Source of the DNA: Clostridium sp.
GTDB lineage: Bacteria; Bacillota; Clostridia; Lachnospirales; Lachnospiraceae
DNA length: 64,000 nt
Direction: 5' to 3'
Assembly (NCBI GenBank): GCA_021770825.1
Contig: JAETQD010000005.1
Location: 1 to 64,000, forward strand
Positions within the stretch are counted from its first letter, which is position 1. The number at the start of each line of letters is the position of its first letter. The notes beneath the pieces are model-generated. The model had not been told where the DNA came from and searched no databases. It saw only the letters and a program-made list of their open reading frames with translations. Position numbers and translations under genes: made by a program. Positions 14,618 to 21,962 of the stretch are shown one piece after another.

Positions 14618-15646
14618 ATGCAGATACATTATTTTCAGAGATACCACTCCAAAGAGAATGTGGATACCTCAAACACCATGCTGATGCTTTCTCGTTTGTA
14701 TAACTACAATGCCGATAAGTTCTTTTCTATGCTGAACAGCCTTATTCTTGGAGAGGACGAAAGCCCGGAAATCACATTTGATTTGCAGGTCGTGGGTGAC
14801 GATAGCGTTCCGGATGCGGTTATCAGCCAAAAGAGCTTCAAAATAGTGGTGGAAACAAAGCTCTACAATCAGTTTTACAAGCAGCAGCTTGTAAATCATC
14901 TGGAGCAGTTTGGCGCTGAGGATATAAAGGTTTTGCTCACCCTTGACCCCAAGCCGATGAAACCGCAACTATTTGATGAACTGGCGGTTGAACTGAAAAA
15001 GTATAATAGCGAAAATGCAACCCGGCTTATCCACTCGATCAAGCACGTCAATTTGACCTTCGAGCAGCTTGTGGCCGCTATGGAGGATATTGTTGACGAC
15101 AGAGATACGGAAATCATTGCCGTTTTAGATGATTTCAAGAAGTATTGCTTTGATGAGAAGCTGATACCGGATGGCTATAAATGGATGCGAGCAATCGTAG
15201 CCGGTACAACTTTTCAGGACAATATGGACTTGGATTTGTTCTATGACCAGGAATCCCGCAAGTTCTCGGAACATGGATATATCGGCTTATATAAGGACAA
15301 GAGTATCCGTGCCATTGGTAAGCTGAAAAAGACCATCATCGCAATGGAAAATAACGGCAGAATGACCTATCGTGCCGAAAGCGGAGCCGATCCTACCGCA
15401 GATGAGATTGAACGAATCAACGAGGCAATCCGGCGTGCAGATCATTATGGCTATAACCTTCGGACGATTAGCCATAGATATTTTATCGTTGAAAAGTTCT
15501 ACCCGATGGACTTTAGAAAAAGCAGTAAGAACCCGATTCAAAAAAGCAAGTTCTTCAATCTTGCCGATATGTTCGGATATAAAACAATGCCTAACACCGA
15601 TGTAATCGCAAATGATCTGAACGGTCGGACTTGGGAGGAGTTTTAA
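14618..15646 (+). CDS. PD-(D/E)XK-like nuclease-fold protein of the restriction locus
   Basis: I cannot name the family of this 342-residue protein. Residues 60-81 give VPDAVI (D66) followed by VVETK (E79, K81), the spacing and hydrophobic pattern of a PD-(D/E)XK nuclease core, with helices before and after. The C-terminal half (~180-342) is a mixed domain with no motif I recognise. I chose ATG 14618 because it follows TTAGGAGGTG. It lies in one direction with hsdR, 38 bases after the MmcQ-like gene, so a role in restriction or phage defence is likely; that is inference. Confidence 0.7.
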   Translation: MQIHYFQRYHSKENVDTSNTMLMLSRLYNYNADKFFSMLNSLILGEDESPEITFDLQVVGDDSVPDAVISQKSFKIVVETKLYNQFYKQQLVNHLEQFGAEDIKVLLTLDPKPMKPQLFDELAVELKKYNSENATRLIHSIKHVNLTFEQLVAAMEDIVDDRDTEIIAVLDDFKKYCFDEKLIPDGYKWMRAIVAGTTFQDNMDLDLFYDQESRKFSEHGYIGLYKDKSIRAIGKLKKTIIAMENNGRMTYRAESGADPTADEIERINEAIRRADHYGYNLRTISHRYFIVEKFYPMDFRKSSKNPIQKSKFFNLADMFGYKTMPNTDVIANDLNGRTWEEF

Positions 15647-15668
15647 TTCGATCCGGAAGGAGGTCGCA

Positions 15669-17258
15669 ATGGAGTATTCAGAGCAAGTGCATTTATTTGC
15701 TACAAAGTGGATTGAGAAATTCAGAGATCAGAAAATCAGCTACATAGAGCTGGTTGACCATTACCTGGCTGATGATTGTCAGGCATTGGGATTCCAGATG
15801 GATTGTGGTCATGCCTTTTCAGAAAAATATGGCGATGCAGCAAGCAGCTGTGATGCACTAAATCGTATCATTGACGAGGTTACAGACATTAAACTGCTTG
15901 GGTCGGCAATCTATTCCCAATGGCGATATTTTAATCATTGGGCATACGATGCCGCAGACATCTTGAAGCCCGAAAATCGTTCGTGGTTTATTCTGGCATT
16001 GAGCCGCCTTGCCCTTCTTTCCGGCGAGAACCCCTTCCTGTTCCAAGGAGAGCTTAGAAAGATTCGGCTTGTTTCTAATCGGCTTGGTTATGGCCCTTGC
16101 CCAGAACCGGATGAAGAAGTTGAGCAACACATAACCCTCAATGCAGAAGGACAAGTATGGTTTTCTTCGTATGTTTTCGGACAGCGCAGAGATGGTCGAT
16201 ATGAAAAAGCTCACAGTCAGAATCTGAAAATTGATAAAGCGGCTTCCGACAAAATCTTTTCTGCGTTTACAGAGTATTTCAGCAATGGGTACGATGAGGT
16301 TTTAGCAACTGATATTGGGAACTGGAATATGGAGCTGACCAATGTAGAAGGAAAAGTCTATAAGTTCAGCGGCTCGTTATGCTCGTCTTTTGAAGTGGAC
16401 GGAATTGACCTGTCAGATCTACTTCGTAACAGCTTGAAAATGCCTGATTTGTATGCCTTTGATGGGAATAACAAACCTGATCTGGTAAACCGAATCGAAG
16501 TAAATTACCACCGAGTTACAAAGATCAAGCCAAAGGTTCCGATTTCAGAACACGCAGAATACGCTGTCTGGGATTATACAGAGTCTTTAATTGTGGACAG
16601 AGAAAGTGAAAGCATTGAACACATTCAGAATATCGGTTCTGGCTGTTCTGTAAGCAGAAAATACAAAGTTGAGGGCGGGGTTGAGAGCCTTCTTGAAGAT
16701 ATGGATGCAGAAAACATCTTTGACCATATAGAAGGAAACCCGGAGAATGTAGTGGTTGATCCGCTTGAAACCATAGACTACACCATTAAGGTCATTTCTC
16801 AAAAGGGCAATGAAAAGCTCATTCAGGGAACATACGATAAAAAGGGACTTCCGGACGATTGGGCGGAATTTATGGAGTCAGTCTTTGAATTTATGTCTTT
16901 CTATGGGTGGGGCGAAATTATGAACCCATCTGTGTATGGGAAGGTGCGGCGCTGTGACGATGATATTATCTATTGCAGTGTAGAGTTTGAAGATGGATAC
17001 AATATCGAGGAATTTTCCAAGGAACGGAACGACGAATATGTTGGCAGAGCTGAGGAATACGAAGCAGCGAAGTCGGCATTGCTTGAAGGATTGGGACTTG
17101 AGCATTTGTTTGACCATAGCCACGAACTGACTCCGAAAGAGAAAGCAATATGGATGCTGTTCGATAGGGTTCATGTAGCAGAGCTTCTGGCAAGGGATGC
17201 TTTTGCCAAGGGTGCTTATATGCTCGGCGCTGAGGATAGAGAGATCATGCTGAAATAA
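15669..17258 (+). CDS. Unknown 529-residue protein at the end of the restriction operon
   Basis: Not recognised. It is soluble, acidic and without signal peptide or membrane helices. Residues 1-100 are helical with a DALNRIIDEV segment and many aromatic residues. Two stretches look like diverged copies of one alpha/beta domain: ~205-265 (WNMELTNVEGKVYKFSG ... DLLRNSL) and ~385-440 (YTIKVISQKGNEKLIQGTY ... FMESVFEFM). The C-terminal 60 residues are helical. The start follows GGAAGGAGG. It lies 22 bases after the PD-(D/E)XK-like gene, so the two form a pair and may act together as a defence module. Confidence 0.75.
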   Translation: MEYSEQVHLFATKWIEKFRDQKISYIELVDHYLADDCQALGFQMDCGHAFSEKYGDAASSCDALNRIIDEVTDIKLLGSAIYSQWRYFNHWAYDAADILKPENRSWFILALSRLALLSGENPFLFQGELRKIRLVSNRLGYGPCPEPDEEVEQHITLNAEGQVWFSSYVFGQRRDGRYEKAHSQNLKIDKAASDKIFSAFTEYFSNGYDEVLATDIGNWNMELTNVEGKVYKFSGSLCSSFEVDGIDLSDLLRNSLKMPDLYAFDGNNKPDLVNRIEVNYHRVTKIKPKVPISEHAEYAVWDYTESLIVDRESESIEHIQNIGSGCSVSRKYKVEGGVESLLEDMDAENIFDHIEGNPENVVVDPLETIDYTIKVISQKGNEKLIQGTYDKKGLPDDWAEFMESVFEFMSFYGWGEIMNPSVYGKVRRCDDDIIYCSVEFEDGYNIEEFSKERNDEYVGRAEEYEAAKSALLEGLGLEHLFDHSHELTPKEKAIWMLFDRVHVAELLARDAFAKGAYMLGAEDREIMLK

Positions 17259-17262
17259 AAAA

Positions 17263-17283
17263 AGACCCTGCTTCGGCGGGTCT
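17263..17283. terminator. UUCG-tetraloop hairpin at the end of the restriction operon
   Basis: AGACCC-T-GC, loop TTCG, GC-GGGTCT. An A-tract precedes it and no T-run follows on the plus strand, so as an intrinsic terminator it works best on the minus strand, shielding the operon from transcription entering from the right. Confidence 0.55.
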
Positions 17284-17654
17284 AAATTACATAGAATCAT
17301 TGAGTCTGAAAAAACCTTTGAAATTCTTGATAATTCTGGTTGAAAAATTCGTTTTGAAATGATATATTAAACAGACTTAAATAGGTGTCCAAAACACCAG
17401 CACCCCTGTACGAGAATGAATAGGATTTCCTATCATTTCGTATAACGAGAGGTTACATAGAGGAATTTGCTTGCACTTGCAACGTCCACCGAAAATCGAA
17501 AGCTTTGCTAATTTCGAGCCAATCGGACGGTATAAAATCCCTATGAAAATGCTTATGAAGCGTAGTACCAGATAGGATTTGAAACGGTGAAAAACCTTGT
17601 ATTTCCAAGGATTTTCTTGCACTGTGTTGCACTTGGTTTCATCGTATCGGGTCT
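17284..17654. other. Non-coding island end with repeated TTGCACT
   Basis: About 370 bases without a supported gene, just inside the attachment site. TTGCACTTGC (17471-17480), TTGCACTGTG (17617-17626) and TTGCACTTGG (17627-17636) are direct repeats that could be arm-binding sites of a tyrosine integrase. A short CCTTG/CAAGG inverted repeat lies near 17595-17610. No integrase is present in the window. Confidence 0.4.
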
Positions 17655-17697
17655 ACTCCTAAGCGAAAGGCCGGCGGTTCGAATCCGCCCGGGGACG
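17655..17697 (+). other. 3' half of a tRNA-Arg(CCT) gene; probable attachment site
   Basis: From the anticodon loop (CTCCTAA, anticodon CCT) the sequence continues through a variable region, a complete T-arm (GGCGG-TTCGAAT-CCGCC, 17673-17689) and the 3' acceptor strand CGGGGAC plus discriminator G. The 5' half is absent: no matching acceptor strand, D-arm or anticodon stem lies upstream. This is the footprint left when an element integrates into a tRNA gene. The intact tRNA-Arg should lie beyond the left edge of the window. Confidence 0.75.
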
Positions 17698-17776
17698 CTC
17701 CAAGTAAAACATTAAAGTCCAGCCAAAGTATTTATAAAGTACTTTAACTGGATTTTTGGTATAAGGAAAGGGGTAT

Positions 17777-18505
17777 ATGCAGAAGATGTTGGAAGGTAAG
17801 AAAGTCATTTTGTTTGATTTTGATGGTACACTGGTTGATTCCGTGGGAGTTTGGAATGAAGTGGACAGGAAACTGATTGAAGAGCTGGGCGGAAAGGAAG
17901 ACCAGGAAGCAGTGATTCAGGAGCAGAGAGATTCTGTTTTAAGAAAGTTCAGTACGGTTAAGAACCCCTATGAGGAATATTGCGGATATCTTGGAAAGAA
18001 GTATGGCTCTTCCATGAGACCGGAGGAGATTGTCAAACTGCGGTATCAGATTGCCAATGAGTATTTAACAAACGTCATTGATTACAAGCCGGATACGGAA
18101 ACATTTTTAAAGAAATTAAAAAATGCCGGTTTTACTTTGGTGATTGCCACAACCACGAAGAAAACCAATATGGATATTTACCGCAGCGCCAATAAAAATA
18201 TCATGGCAAAGGCACCGTTGGAGGAATACTTTACAAAGATTTATACGAGAGAGGATGCAAAGGAAATAAAGCCAAATCCGGAAATCTACTATCGTGTCAT
18301 GGACGAGCTCCAGGTGACAGCCGGGGAATGTCTTATTTTTGAAGATTCTTTGATTGGAATTGAAGCAGCCAACCGGGCAGGAATCCAGGTTGCGGCCATG
18401 TATGATAAGTATTCAGACCATGAACGGGATGAGATCAATGCACGGGCAGATTATCATTTTGACAGCTATGGGGATGTGCTGAAAGAAGTTGAAAAAGAAA
18501 TATAA
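17777..18505 (+). CDS. HAD-superfamily hydrolase (phosphatase/phosphoglucomutase-like)
   Basis: This 242-residue HAD protein has motif I LFDFDGTLVD, a helical cap (~20-100), motif II VIATTT and motif III/IV FEDSLIGIEAA. These enzymes remove phosphate from small phosphorylated compounds; the substrate cannot be told from sequence. The start follows AAGGAAAGGGG. It is the first chromosomal gene to the right of the tRNA attachment site. Confidence 0.9.
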   Translation: MQKMLEGKKVILFDFDGTLVDSVGVWNEVDRKLIEELGGKEDQEAVIQEQRDSVLRKFSTVKNPYEEYCGYLGKKYGSSMRPEEIVKLRYQIANEYLTNVIDYKPDTETFLKKLKNAGFTLVIATTTKKTNMDIYRSANKNIMAKAPLEEYFTKIYTREDAKEIKPNPEIYYRVMDELQVTAGECLIFEDSLIGIEAANRAGIQVAAMYDKYSDHERDEINARADYHFDSYGDVLKEVEKEI

Positions 18506-18522
18506 AAATGGACAAATCCTTT

Positions 18523-18560
18523 TACTGCCGGTCATAAATTATGGCCGGCAGTATTTATTT
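18523..18560 (+). terminator. Terminator of the HAD gene
   Basis: TACTGCCGGTCAT (18523-18535) pairs with ATGGCCGGCAGTA (18541-18553, one G-T pair) around a 5-base loop, followed by TTTATTTA. Confidence 0.85.
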
Positions 18561-18570
18561 ATATTGACCA

Positions 18571-18618
18571 TTGACAAAATATGGGAAATCTGGTATCTTA
18601 TATAAAGAACATATGTTC
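18571..18618 (+). promoter_or_regulatory. Consensus promoter with a LexA (SOS) box
   Basis: TTGACA (18571-18576), 17-bp spacer, TATCTT (18594-18599). At the expected start point lies GAACATATGTTC (18607-18618), a perfect palindrome followed by G. It matches the Firmicutes LexA/DinR consensus CGAACATATGTTCG except at the first base. LexA bound here would block transcription until DNA damage. Confidence 0.75.
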
Positions 18619-18640
18619 GATTTTTAAAGGGGGAGATCGA

Positions 18641-18799
18641 TTGAAGAAAATTATTTATTGCCCTGTTTGTCATCAGAGACTGTTTGATGCGGAAGTTATG
18701 GTCGGCGGGGAGATTGAAATTAAATGTCCAAGATGCCGCAGGGTTCAGAATATTACTTTACTGGAATTGAGAATGAACAAAAGAGAAACGACTACCTAG
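18641..18799 (+). CDS. Small Com-like zinc-ribbon protein
   Basis: This 52-residue protein starts at TTG 18641 after a strong AAGGGGGAG ribosome site. CPVC (near the N-terminus) and CPRC (~residues 30-33) form a four-cysteine zinc ribbon like phage Mu Com, a small RNA-binding translational regulator. An in-frame ATG at 18581 would place its start upstream of the SOS box and lacks a ribosome site, so I reject it. Direct control by the SOS-type box makes it a damage-inducible gene; its target is unknown. Confidence 0.7.
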   Translation: MKKIIYCPVCHQRLFDAEVMVGGEIEIKCPRCRRVQNITLLELRMNKRETTT

Positions 18800-18824
18800 C
18801 AATGGAACAAAACGTTACCGAATG

Positions 18825-18873
18825 GCAGGAGACGTATTTTTTATGGATAAAAAATATGTCTCCTGCTTTTTTA
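18825..18873 (+). terminator. Strong terminator after the Com-like gene
   Basis: GCAGGAGAC (18825-18833) and GTCTCCTGC (18858-18866) are perfect arms, extended by an inner ATTTTTT/AAAAAAT pair, followed by TTTTTTATT. This separates the SOS-controlled gene from the sigma-like gene and argues against a protein start at 18822 or 18843. Confidence 0.85.
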
Positions 18874-18896
18874 TTCAAGATAAAGAAGGTGTGTGG

Positions 18897-19283
18897 ATGG
18901 ATTATTATATCATGGTCGGCAGGGAAAAGGTGATAGTGTCGGAAATTGTTTACAAAACCTGGTGCCGCGGGGAGAGAAAGGAACGATACTTTCGGGAGGG
19001 GGATGTGAGAAACGGTGTATTTTCCTATGATGCGCTGGACACAGAGGATTTTAACGGATGTGATTTGTTTTCTGATCCAGAACAGCTTTCCACAGAGGGA
19101 ATGGCCGAGAAAAATCTTATGCTGGAACAGCTTAAAAAGGTGCTGACCAATTTGGAAGAAGACGAAAAAGACCTTATTTTTGCTCTTTATGTGCAGGAAG
19201 AATCCCTGAGGCAGGTCTCCAGACGGAAAAATGTTCCTTTATCAACACTCCAGTACAGGCATAAAAAGATTTTAAAAAATTGA
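18897..19283 (+). CDS. Sigma-70 region-4-like HTH protein
   Basis: This 128-residue protein opens MDYYIMVGREKVIVSEIVYK, as in a family of element- and phage-associated sigma-like regulators, and ends in a region-4-type HTH (LEEDEKDLIFALYVQEESLRQ). It lacks regions 1-3 of sigma factors. The start at 18897 is preceded by AAGAAGG. It lies just after the terminator at 18825-18873 and upstream of sipW, so it may control the SipW/TasA pair. Confidence 0.72.
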   Translation: MDYYIMVGREKVIVSEIVYKTWCRGERKERYFREGDVRNGVFSYDALDTEDFNGCDLFSDPEQLSTEGMAEKNLMLEQLKKVLTNLEEDEKDLIFALYVQEESLRQVSRRKNVPLSTLQYRHKKILKN

Positions 19284-19306
19284 AATCTTATTTAGAATAT
19301 ATGTTC
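19280..19306 (+). promoter_or_regulatory. Near-consensus SOS-type box upstream of sipW
   Basis: GAATATATGTTC (19295-19306) differs from the box at 18607 at one position (GAAC to GAAT) and overlaps a possible -10 TAGAAT (19293-19298). A palindrome GTAACGTTAC follows at 19326-19335. Whether LexA binds this weaker site is open. Confidence 0.4.
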
Positions 19307-19374
19307 GTATTGCCGGATGAATCTTGTAACGTTACGAGTGAAACACGAAAACAAAAAGAAAAGAGGGATTCGGA

Positions 19375-19872
19375 ATGGGACAGGCAGTAAAGATTTTTGT
19401 AAATGCATTTTTTCTGTGCACAGTGATCCTGGCAGCGCTTTTGTTGCTGCCCCGGGCAGGAGGAATCCAGGTGTATGCGGTTTTAAGCAGCAGTATGGAA
19501 CCGACTCTTCCTGTGGGAAGTATGATTTATGTGAAGCCCTGCAAACTTCCCGGGGAAATCCTGGAGCAGGATATTATTGCCTATGAGGCCGGGGATGGTC
19601 TTGTGGTCCACCGGGTGATTCATGCGGATGGAGAAAATGGACGGTATGAAACCAAGGGTGATTTTAATAAAGCAGCGGATGAGGTTCCGGTTTCTTTTGA
19701 ACATGTCATCGGAAAAGTGAAGTTTCATATTCCATTTACAGGTTTTTTGCTGATGTATGTACAGAAAGGTCCTGTCCGGTATCTGCTCCTGGTGTCTGGC
19801 TCCATTCTGATGGTGCTGGCACTGCCCTTAAATAAGAAGGAGGAAAATAAACATGAAATCAAAATGGAATAA
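19375..19872 (+). CDS. sipW: SipW-type signal peptidase I
   Basis: This 165-residue membrane peptidase has an N-terminal helix, the catalytic serine motif SSSMEPTLPVG, and the VVHRV motif in which His replaces the usual lysine general base. That is the endoplasmic-reticulum/archaeal-type signature of SipW. A second helix follows near the C-terminus (YLLLVSGSILMVLAL). SipW processes the long signal peptides of TasA/CalY-type proteins, and such a gene overlaps its 3' end by 20 bases. The ribosome site is AGAGGGATT. Confidence 0.9.
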   Translation: MGQAVKIFVNAFFLCTVILAALLLLPRAGGIQVYAVLSSSMEPTLPVGSMIYVKPCKLPGEILEQDIIAYEAGDGLVVHRVIHADGENGRYETKGDFNKAADEVPVSFEHVIGKVKFHIPFTGFLLMYVQKGPVRYLLLVSGSILMVLALPLNKKEENKHEIKME

Positions 19873-20569
19873 CAGAGGTAAGATTCTGGCGGCTGTTGCT
19901 TTAATTGCTGCTTTCAGTATCGGCGGCGTCCGTGCCTATATGACGGACCATGAAACTGCTGTCAATGAATTTACCGTGGGTAAGGTGGACTTTAACCTAT
20001 ATGAATCGGCATGGGATGGGGAAGGGCCGGATGGAAGCTATGTGGCTTCCGATTCCAATGCTCTTGGAATGAACCAGGCGAAGAATATTTACTCCGGAAA
20101 GGTAATTGACAAGAATCCGGCTATTAAAAACAACAGTAAGAATGACGCTTATGTCAGAATGTATGTGAGAATTCCGGTGGCAAGCGTAGTGACGGCAGAT
20201 AAGAGCGGAAGAGTTTTAAATGGCGGAAGGGCTGTGGAAACAGACCTGTTTACCTACACAGAGAATGCAGGAACGGGTATGAGAAGGATTTCTGATTATT
20301 ATGAGGGCGGCGTTGCCTCGGATTCCAACGCCGGAAGAAAGTATCATGTATACGAATATGCCTATACGGGAGGAGGTTTAAATGAAATTCCGCTTCCGGC
20401 TGGACGGGATATCCCGGCACTGTTTAACCAGGTGGTATTTGCCAATGTGACCGGAGGGCAGGTGGATGGGAACCTTGAATTCATCAAGGTGGACTTTAAG
20501 GCCATCCAGTCCGGCGGATTTACGTCTCCTTCGGAAGCATGGACCACTTACGGAAGACAGAATCCGTAA
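19853..20569 (+). CDS. TasA/CalY-like SipW-dependent secreted protein
   Basis: This 238-residue protein starts with a basic segment and a hydrophobic stretch ending near GGVRAYMTD, the SipW-type signal peptide with conserved downstream spacing. The mature part (NEFTVGKVDFNLYES, AYVRMYVRIP) follows the camelysin/TasA beta-sandwich pattern. TasA forms extracellular fibres in biofilms; a structural surface role is likely here. A nine-residue segment VASDSNA recurs twice (~63 and ~146). Translation is coupled to sipW through the overlap. Confidence 0.85.
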   Translation: MKSKWNNRGKILAAVALIAAFSIGGVRAYMTDHETAVNEFTVGKVDFNLYESAWDGEGPDGSYVASDSNALGMNQAKNIYSGKVIDKNPAIKNNSKNDAYVRMYVRIPVASVVTADKSGRVLNGGRAVETDLFTYTENAGTGMRRISDYYEGGVASDSNAGRKYHVYEYAYTGGGLNEIPLPAGRDIPALFNQVVFANVTGGQVDGNLEFIKVDFKAIQSGGFTSPSEAWTTYGRQNP

Positions 20570-20582
20570 TCTGGATAAAAGG

Positions 20583-20621
20583 CCATGGCGGCCGTAAAAG
20601 CGGTTTTGCGGCCTGCCATGG
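20583..20621 (+). terminator. Hairpin between convergent genes
   Basis: CCATGGCGGCCG (20583-20594) pairs with CGGCC-T-GCCATGG (20609-20621, one bulge). No T-run follows on the plus strand. It is a likely transcript end between the TasA-like gene and the minus-strand glyoxalase-family gene. Confidence 0.5.
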
Positions 20622-20646
20622 TCAGATGGTAGGTGATTCAGACAAT

Positions 20647-21045
20647 TTACAGATGCTGTAAAAGCTCCAAAAGCTCTCCATCAGGTCCTGTAAAGAAAAT
20701 ATTCCGGATTCCGCCGAAAATTGGAATGGACATGGGACTTTCTGTGCGGAAGGTGGTGACGCCGCAGGCCTTAAGGTCAGCTACTGCTGCATCAATATCA
20801 TCCACCTCAATGGCAATATGCGGGAATACACCGCCTTCTGCCGTTACGGGGCTTCCGTCATGGGGCTCGATTATTTCCAGGAAAAATCCCGGCATCTGTA
20901 CCATGATAATATGGTTGGTGCCTGCGGGCTTTTTCACATCGGCGTGGTCCGTTACGGTTCCGCCGAGGGATTCGTAAAATTTGACGGAGGTTTCCAGGTC
21001 CTTTGTAAAGAGAGCAATGTGGGCAAGTCCTGTTAAATGTTTCAT
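20647..21045 (-). CDS. VOC/glyoxalase-family protein
   Basis: This 132-residue vicinal-oxygen-chelate protein has two beta-alpha-beta-beta-beta units: HIALFTKDLETSVKFYESLGG at the start and HIAIEVDDIDAA in the second half. Metal-ligand candidates are H9 and the His of PHIAIEV, with Glu in FFLEIIEP and ELLEL. It could be a lactoylglutathione lyase-like or methylmalonyl-CoA epimerase-like enzyme. The start at 21045 follows AAGGAGATT. It follows the phosphoesterase gene by 13 bases, in the same operon. Confidence 0.85.
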   Translation of the reverse strand: MKHLTGLAHIALFTKDLETSVKFYESLGGTVTDHADVKKPAGTNHIIMVQMPGFFLEIIEPHDGSPVTAEGGVFPHIAIEVDDIDAAVADLKACGVTTFRTESPMSIPIFGGIRNIFFTGPDGELLELLQHL

Positions 21046-21058
21046 AGTTGTAATCTCC

Positions 21059-21856
21059 TTAATTGAATTTTTTCTCAAAGAATATCTCTGTTTTTGGATG
21101 GAGCAGGAACCGTTCCACGTTCCAGTCGCCTTTTCTGTCAAAAGTAACGATCTGGTATCCTGCTCTGTCATTGTAGGAAAGGCGGTTATCCAAATAATCA
21201 CATCCTGTTTTTAAGGAATCGGAAGTAAATTGGGGAACACCGTAAACGGTTCCTGTGTAGCTTCCATGGACATGGCCGTTAAACAGGGCTGTGATTTTCC
21301 CGCTTTTGAGGATTTTGGAAAAGCGGGAATCCATGGTAAGGCCCATGGACTTGGCGGCTTCCATTACCGGATGGTGCATAAGAAGAATGGTGCCCCGGGC
21401 TGCAGGCTTTAACAGCATGTCTTCCAGATAGTCAAGGGCATCATTCCTGAAAATTCCTTCCAGGCCTTTTTCATAGGCGCTGTCCAAGGAGACAAAGCGA
21501 AAGCCCTTTACGGAAAGACAGGAATAATAGGGACCGTCTGAGGGAGATTCTTCTAAAAATCCTTGTCGGAAAGCACTGCGGACATCATGATTTCCCATGG
21601 TGCAGAGAATGGGGACATCAGGAAGTGCAGCGCTGATCTGCTGCTTCAGATACCGATAGTGGCTGGCATTCCCTTCATGAGTAAGATCTCCGGTGATCAG
21701 AACAATATCCGGGTTCCGTTTTTTCAAGATTTCCAGGCATTGGGGAAGCAGGTTTTCCACAAGAAGTCCTTTTTCCTTTAATAATGTGGATATCTGGCTG
21801 GCATCTTCCGGGTTGTAGTGGATATCGCTTAAGTGAGCGATGGTGATTGCGTTCAT
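21059..21856 (-). CDS. Calcineurin-like metallophosphoesterase
   Basis: This 265-residue enzyme has all dimetal motifs: DIHY, GDLTH, GNHD, MHHP and GHVHG. Its length and layout resemble the cyclic-nucleotide phosphodiesterase (CpdA/Icc-like) group, though the substrate is not determined by sequence. The ATG at 21856 follows GGAGGTG; the GTG two codons earlier overlaps that site. It shares a divergent promoter region with the exonuclease gene. Confidence 0.88.
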   Translation of the reverse strand: MNAITIAHLSDIHYNPEDASQISTLLKEKGLLVENLLPQCLEILKKRNPDIVLITGDLTHEGNASHYRYLKQQISAALPDVPILCTMGNHDVRSAFRQGFLEESPSDGPYYSCLSVKGFRFVSLDSAYEKGLEGIFRNDALDYLEDMLLKPAARGTILLMHHPVMEAAKSMGLTMDSRFSKILKSGKITALFNGHVHGSYTGTVYGVPQFTSDSLKTGCDYLDNRLSYNDRAGYQIVTFDRKGDWNVERFLLHPKTEIFFEKKFN

Positions 21857-21889
21857 AAACACCTCCCTGTATGTTTTCCTCTTTCTTAT

Positions 21890-21953
21890 AGTATAATATC
21901 GGTAAAAAGGAAACTCAACCGAAATTTACAAGCAGCGGAAACTATGCTATACT
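21890..21953. promoter_or_regulatory. Divergent promoters for phosphoesterase and exonuclease genes
   Basis: Minus strand: TTGAGT (complement of 21913-21918), 17 bp, TATACT (complement of 21890-21895). Plus strand: TTTACA (21925-21930), 17 bp, TATACT (21948-21953). The plus start point would fall near the ATG at 21963, giving a near-leaderless exonuclease mRNA. Confidence 0.65.
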
Positions 21954-21962
21954 AGAAGAGTT

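Noticed and set aside
18822-18896. Earlier starts (18822, 18843) for the sigma-like gene
   Set aside because: This stretch is a near-perfect terminator hairpin with a T-run; the family-like start is at 18897 with its own ribosome site.
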